Assembly: GCF_003935425.1 (NCBI RefSeq)
Contig: NZ_RHQN01000002.1
Location: 558,001 to 622,000, forward strand
Source of the DNA: Pseudomonas sp. v388
Lineage (GTDB): Bacteria > Pseudomonadota > Gammaproteobacteria > Pseudomonadales > Pseudomonadaceae
DNA length: 64,000 bases
Direction of reading: 5' to 3'
Within the stretch, counting starts at the first letter, position 1. Every line of letters starts with the position of its first letter. The notes under the pieces are model-generated. The model was given only the letters and a program-made list of their open reading frames with translations, had not been told where the DNA came from and did not search any database. A program made the translations under genes and the position numbers. Positions 63,594-64,000 of the stretch are shown here, piece by piece.

Positions 63594-63689
63594 GTGGGGG
63601 CCGGCTTGCTGGCGAAGCGTCGGCCCGGACAGTGGGTGACATTGCCGTGCTGCCACTGACCTCTTCGCCAGCAAGCTGGCTCCCACGAG
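63594..63689. repeat. REP doublet after dnaB
   Basis: gtgggggccggcttgctggcg and cttcgccagcaagctggctcccac are inverted copies about 40 bases apart. Lies 20 bases beyond the dnaB stop. Confidence 0.85.
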
Positions 63690-63744
63690 TTGCGGCGCAG
63701 CACATCAAAATCCGACCGTTACCGTCGGACTTGATCATTTTTTG

Positions 63745-63753
63745 TGCTATATT
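63745..63753 (+). promoter_or_regulatory. Extended -10 promoter element upstream of ygiQ
   Basis: TGCTATATT resembles an extended -10 and lies 43 bases before the ATG. A small hairpin (tccgac/gtcgga at 63,711-63,729) with a T-run lies just upstream and may end transcription from dnaB. Confidence 0.45.
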
Positions 63754-63795
63754 CCGCGCCCGCGATTTTTCCAACGTGCAAACGTAGGTCCTGAC

Positions 63796-64000
63796 ATGCA
63801 AGCAGCCAAGCCGTTATTTGACTATCCCAAGTACTGGGCCGAATGTTTCGGGCCAGCGCCTTTCCTGCCGATGAGCCGGGAAGAGATGGATCTGCTTGGC
63901 TGGGATTCCTGCGACGTCATCATCGTGACCGGCGACGCGTACGTCGATCACCCGTCCTTCGGCATGGCGATCATCGGCCGGCTGCTGGAAGCCCAGGGCT
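63796..64000 (+). CDS. YgiQ family radical SAM protein, N-terminal part (cut by the window edge)
   Basis: The first 68 codons only. The reading [29 protein letters not shown] then [34 protein letters not shown] is the characteristic opening of YgiQ-type radical SAM proteins; the cobalamin-binding-like [10 protein letters not shown] run is especially diagnostic. The CxxxCxxC cluster lies beyond the window. Role unknown. Confidence 0.85.
   Translation, partial: MQAAKPLFDYPKYWAECFGPAPFLPMSREEMDLLGWDSCDVIIVTGDAYVDHPSFGMAIIGRLLEAQG

Noticed and set aside
62142-63686. 514-codon open frame antisense to dnaB
   Set aside because: Shadow of dnaB with no recognisable domain; similar long antisense frames over parE, parC, mutL and rnr were dropped for the same reason.

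Overview
The window is a stretch of chromosome from a fluorescent-type Pseudomonas. Gene order follows the P. aeruginosa PAO1 PA4999-to-PA4928 segment as I remember it, almost gene by gene. Codon use is GC-rich, and the gaps carry typical Pseudomonas REP repeats. I cannot fix the species. Differences from PAO1 (no fimX next to serB, no small DUF2065 gene between hflC and hisZ, an added chemoreceptor after purA, ygiQ directly after dnaB) would suit the P. syringae/P. fluorescens side of the genus, but that is an inference.

Layout. 1-4.5 kb: lipopolysaccharide (LPS) core genes (end of an O-antigen-ligase-like gene, a WaaP-type kinase, msbA, hldE). 4.5-8.9 kb: a leftward four-gene set (SMR exporter, FAD oxidoreductase, aldo/keto reductase, protein with a degenerate Nudix box) facing a LysR regulator, with a good LysR operator between them. 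8.9-14 kb: waaA, a TolC-family channel, and thiC behind a TPP riboswitch. 14-25.3 kb: a DUF3298 lipoprotein, nudF, a DUF1249 gene, cpdA, a YqiA-type esterase, and parE-esterase-retropepsin-parC with nearly all junctions overlapping. 25.5-34.7 kb: PqiC-type lipoprotein, AhpA-like membrane protein, serB, PilZ-type c-di-GMP protein, psd, rhdA and an HDOD protein. 34.8-36.8 kb: motAB behind a near-consensus sigma-28 promoter. 36.9-40.5 kb: rsgA, orn, a TRIC-family protein and queG. 40.6-50.7 kb: a tightly packed run nnr-tsaE-ami-mutL-miaA-hfq-hflX-hflK-hflC. 50.9-55.6 kb: hisZ, purA and a chemoreceptor. 55.8-56.1 kb: two identical tRNA-Leu(CAG) genes. 56.4-64 kb: rnr-rlmB, rpsF-rpsR-DUF2232-rplI, dnaB, and the start of ygiQ.

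The only clearly accessory segment is about 16.1-18.08 kb, wedged between the DUF1249 gene and cpdA. It is visibly richer in A+T. It holds a 135-residue protein with a His-then-Cys layout like permuted-papain amidases, a translationally coupled four-helix membrane protein (possible immunity protein), a truncated piece resembling the N-terminal part of type VI secretion effectors, and a fragment of a leftward gene. It looks like a toxin/immunity locus with rearrangement debris and is the best candidate here for undescribed biology.

The remainder is housekeeping: LPS assembly, topoisomerase IV, cAMP breakdown, serine and phospholipid synthesis, ribosome assembly, tRNA modification, mismatch repair, cell-wall hydrolysis, membrane quality control (HflKC), RNA decay (Orn, RNase R, Hfq), flagellar stators and the replicative helicase. 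REP doublets sit at many gene ends, and in two cases seem to supply the stop codon.
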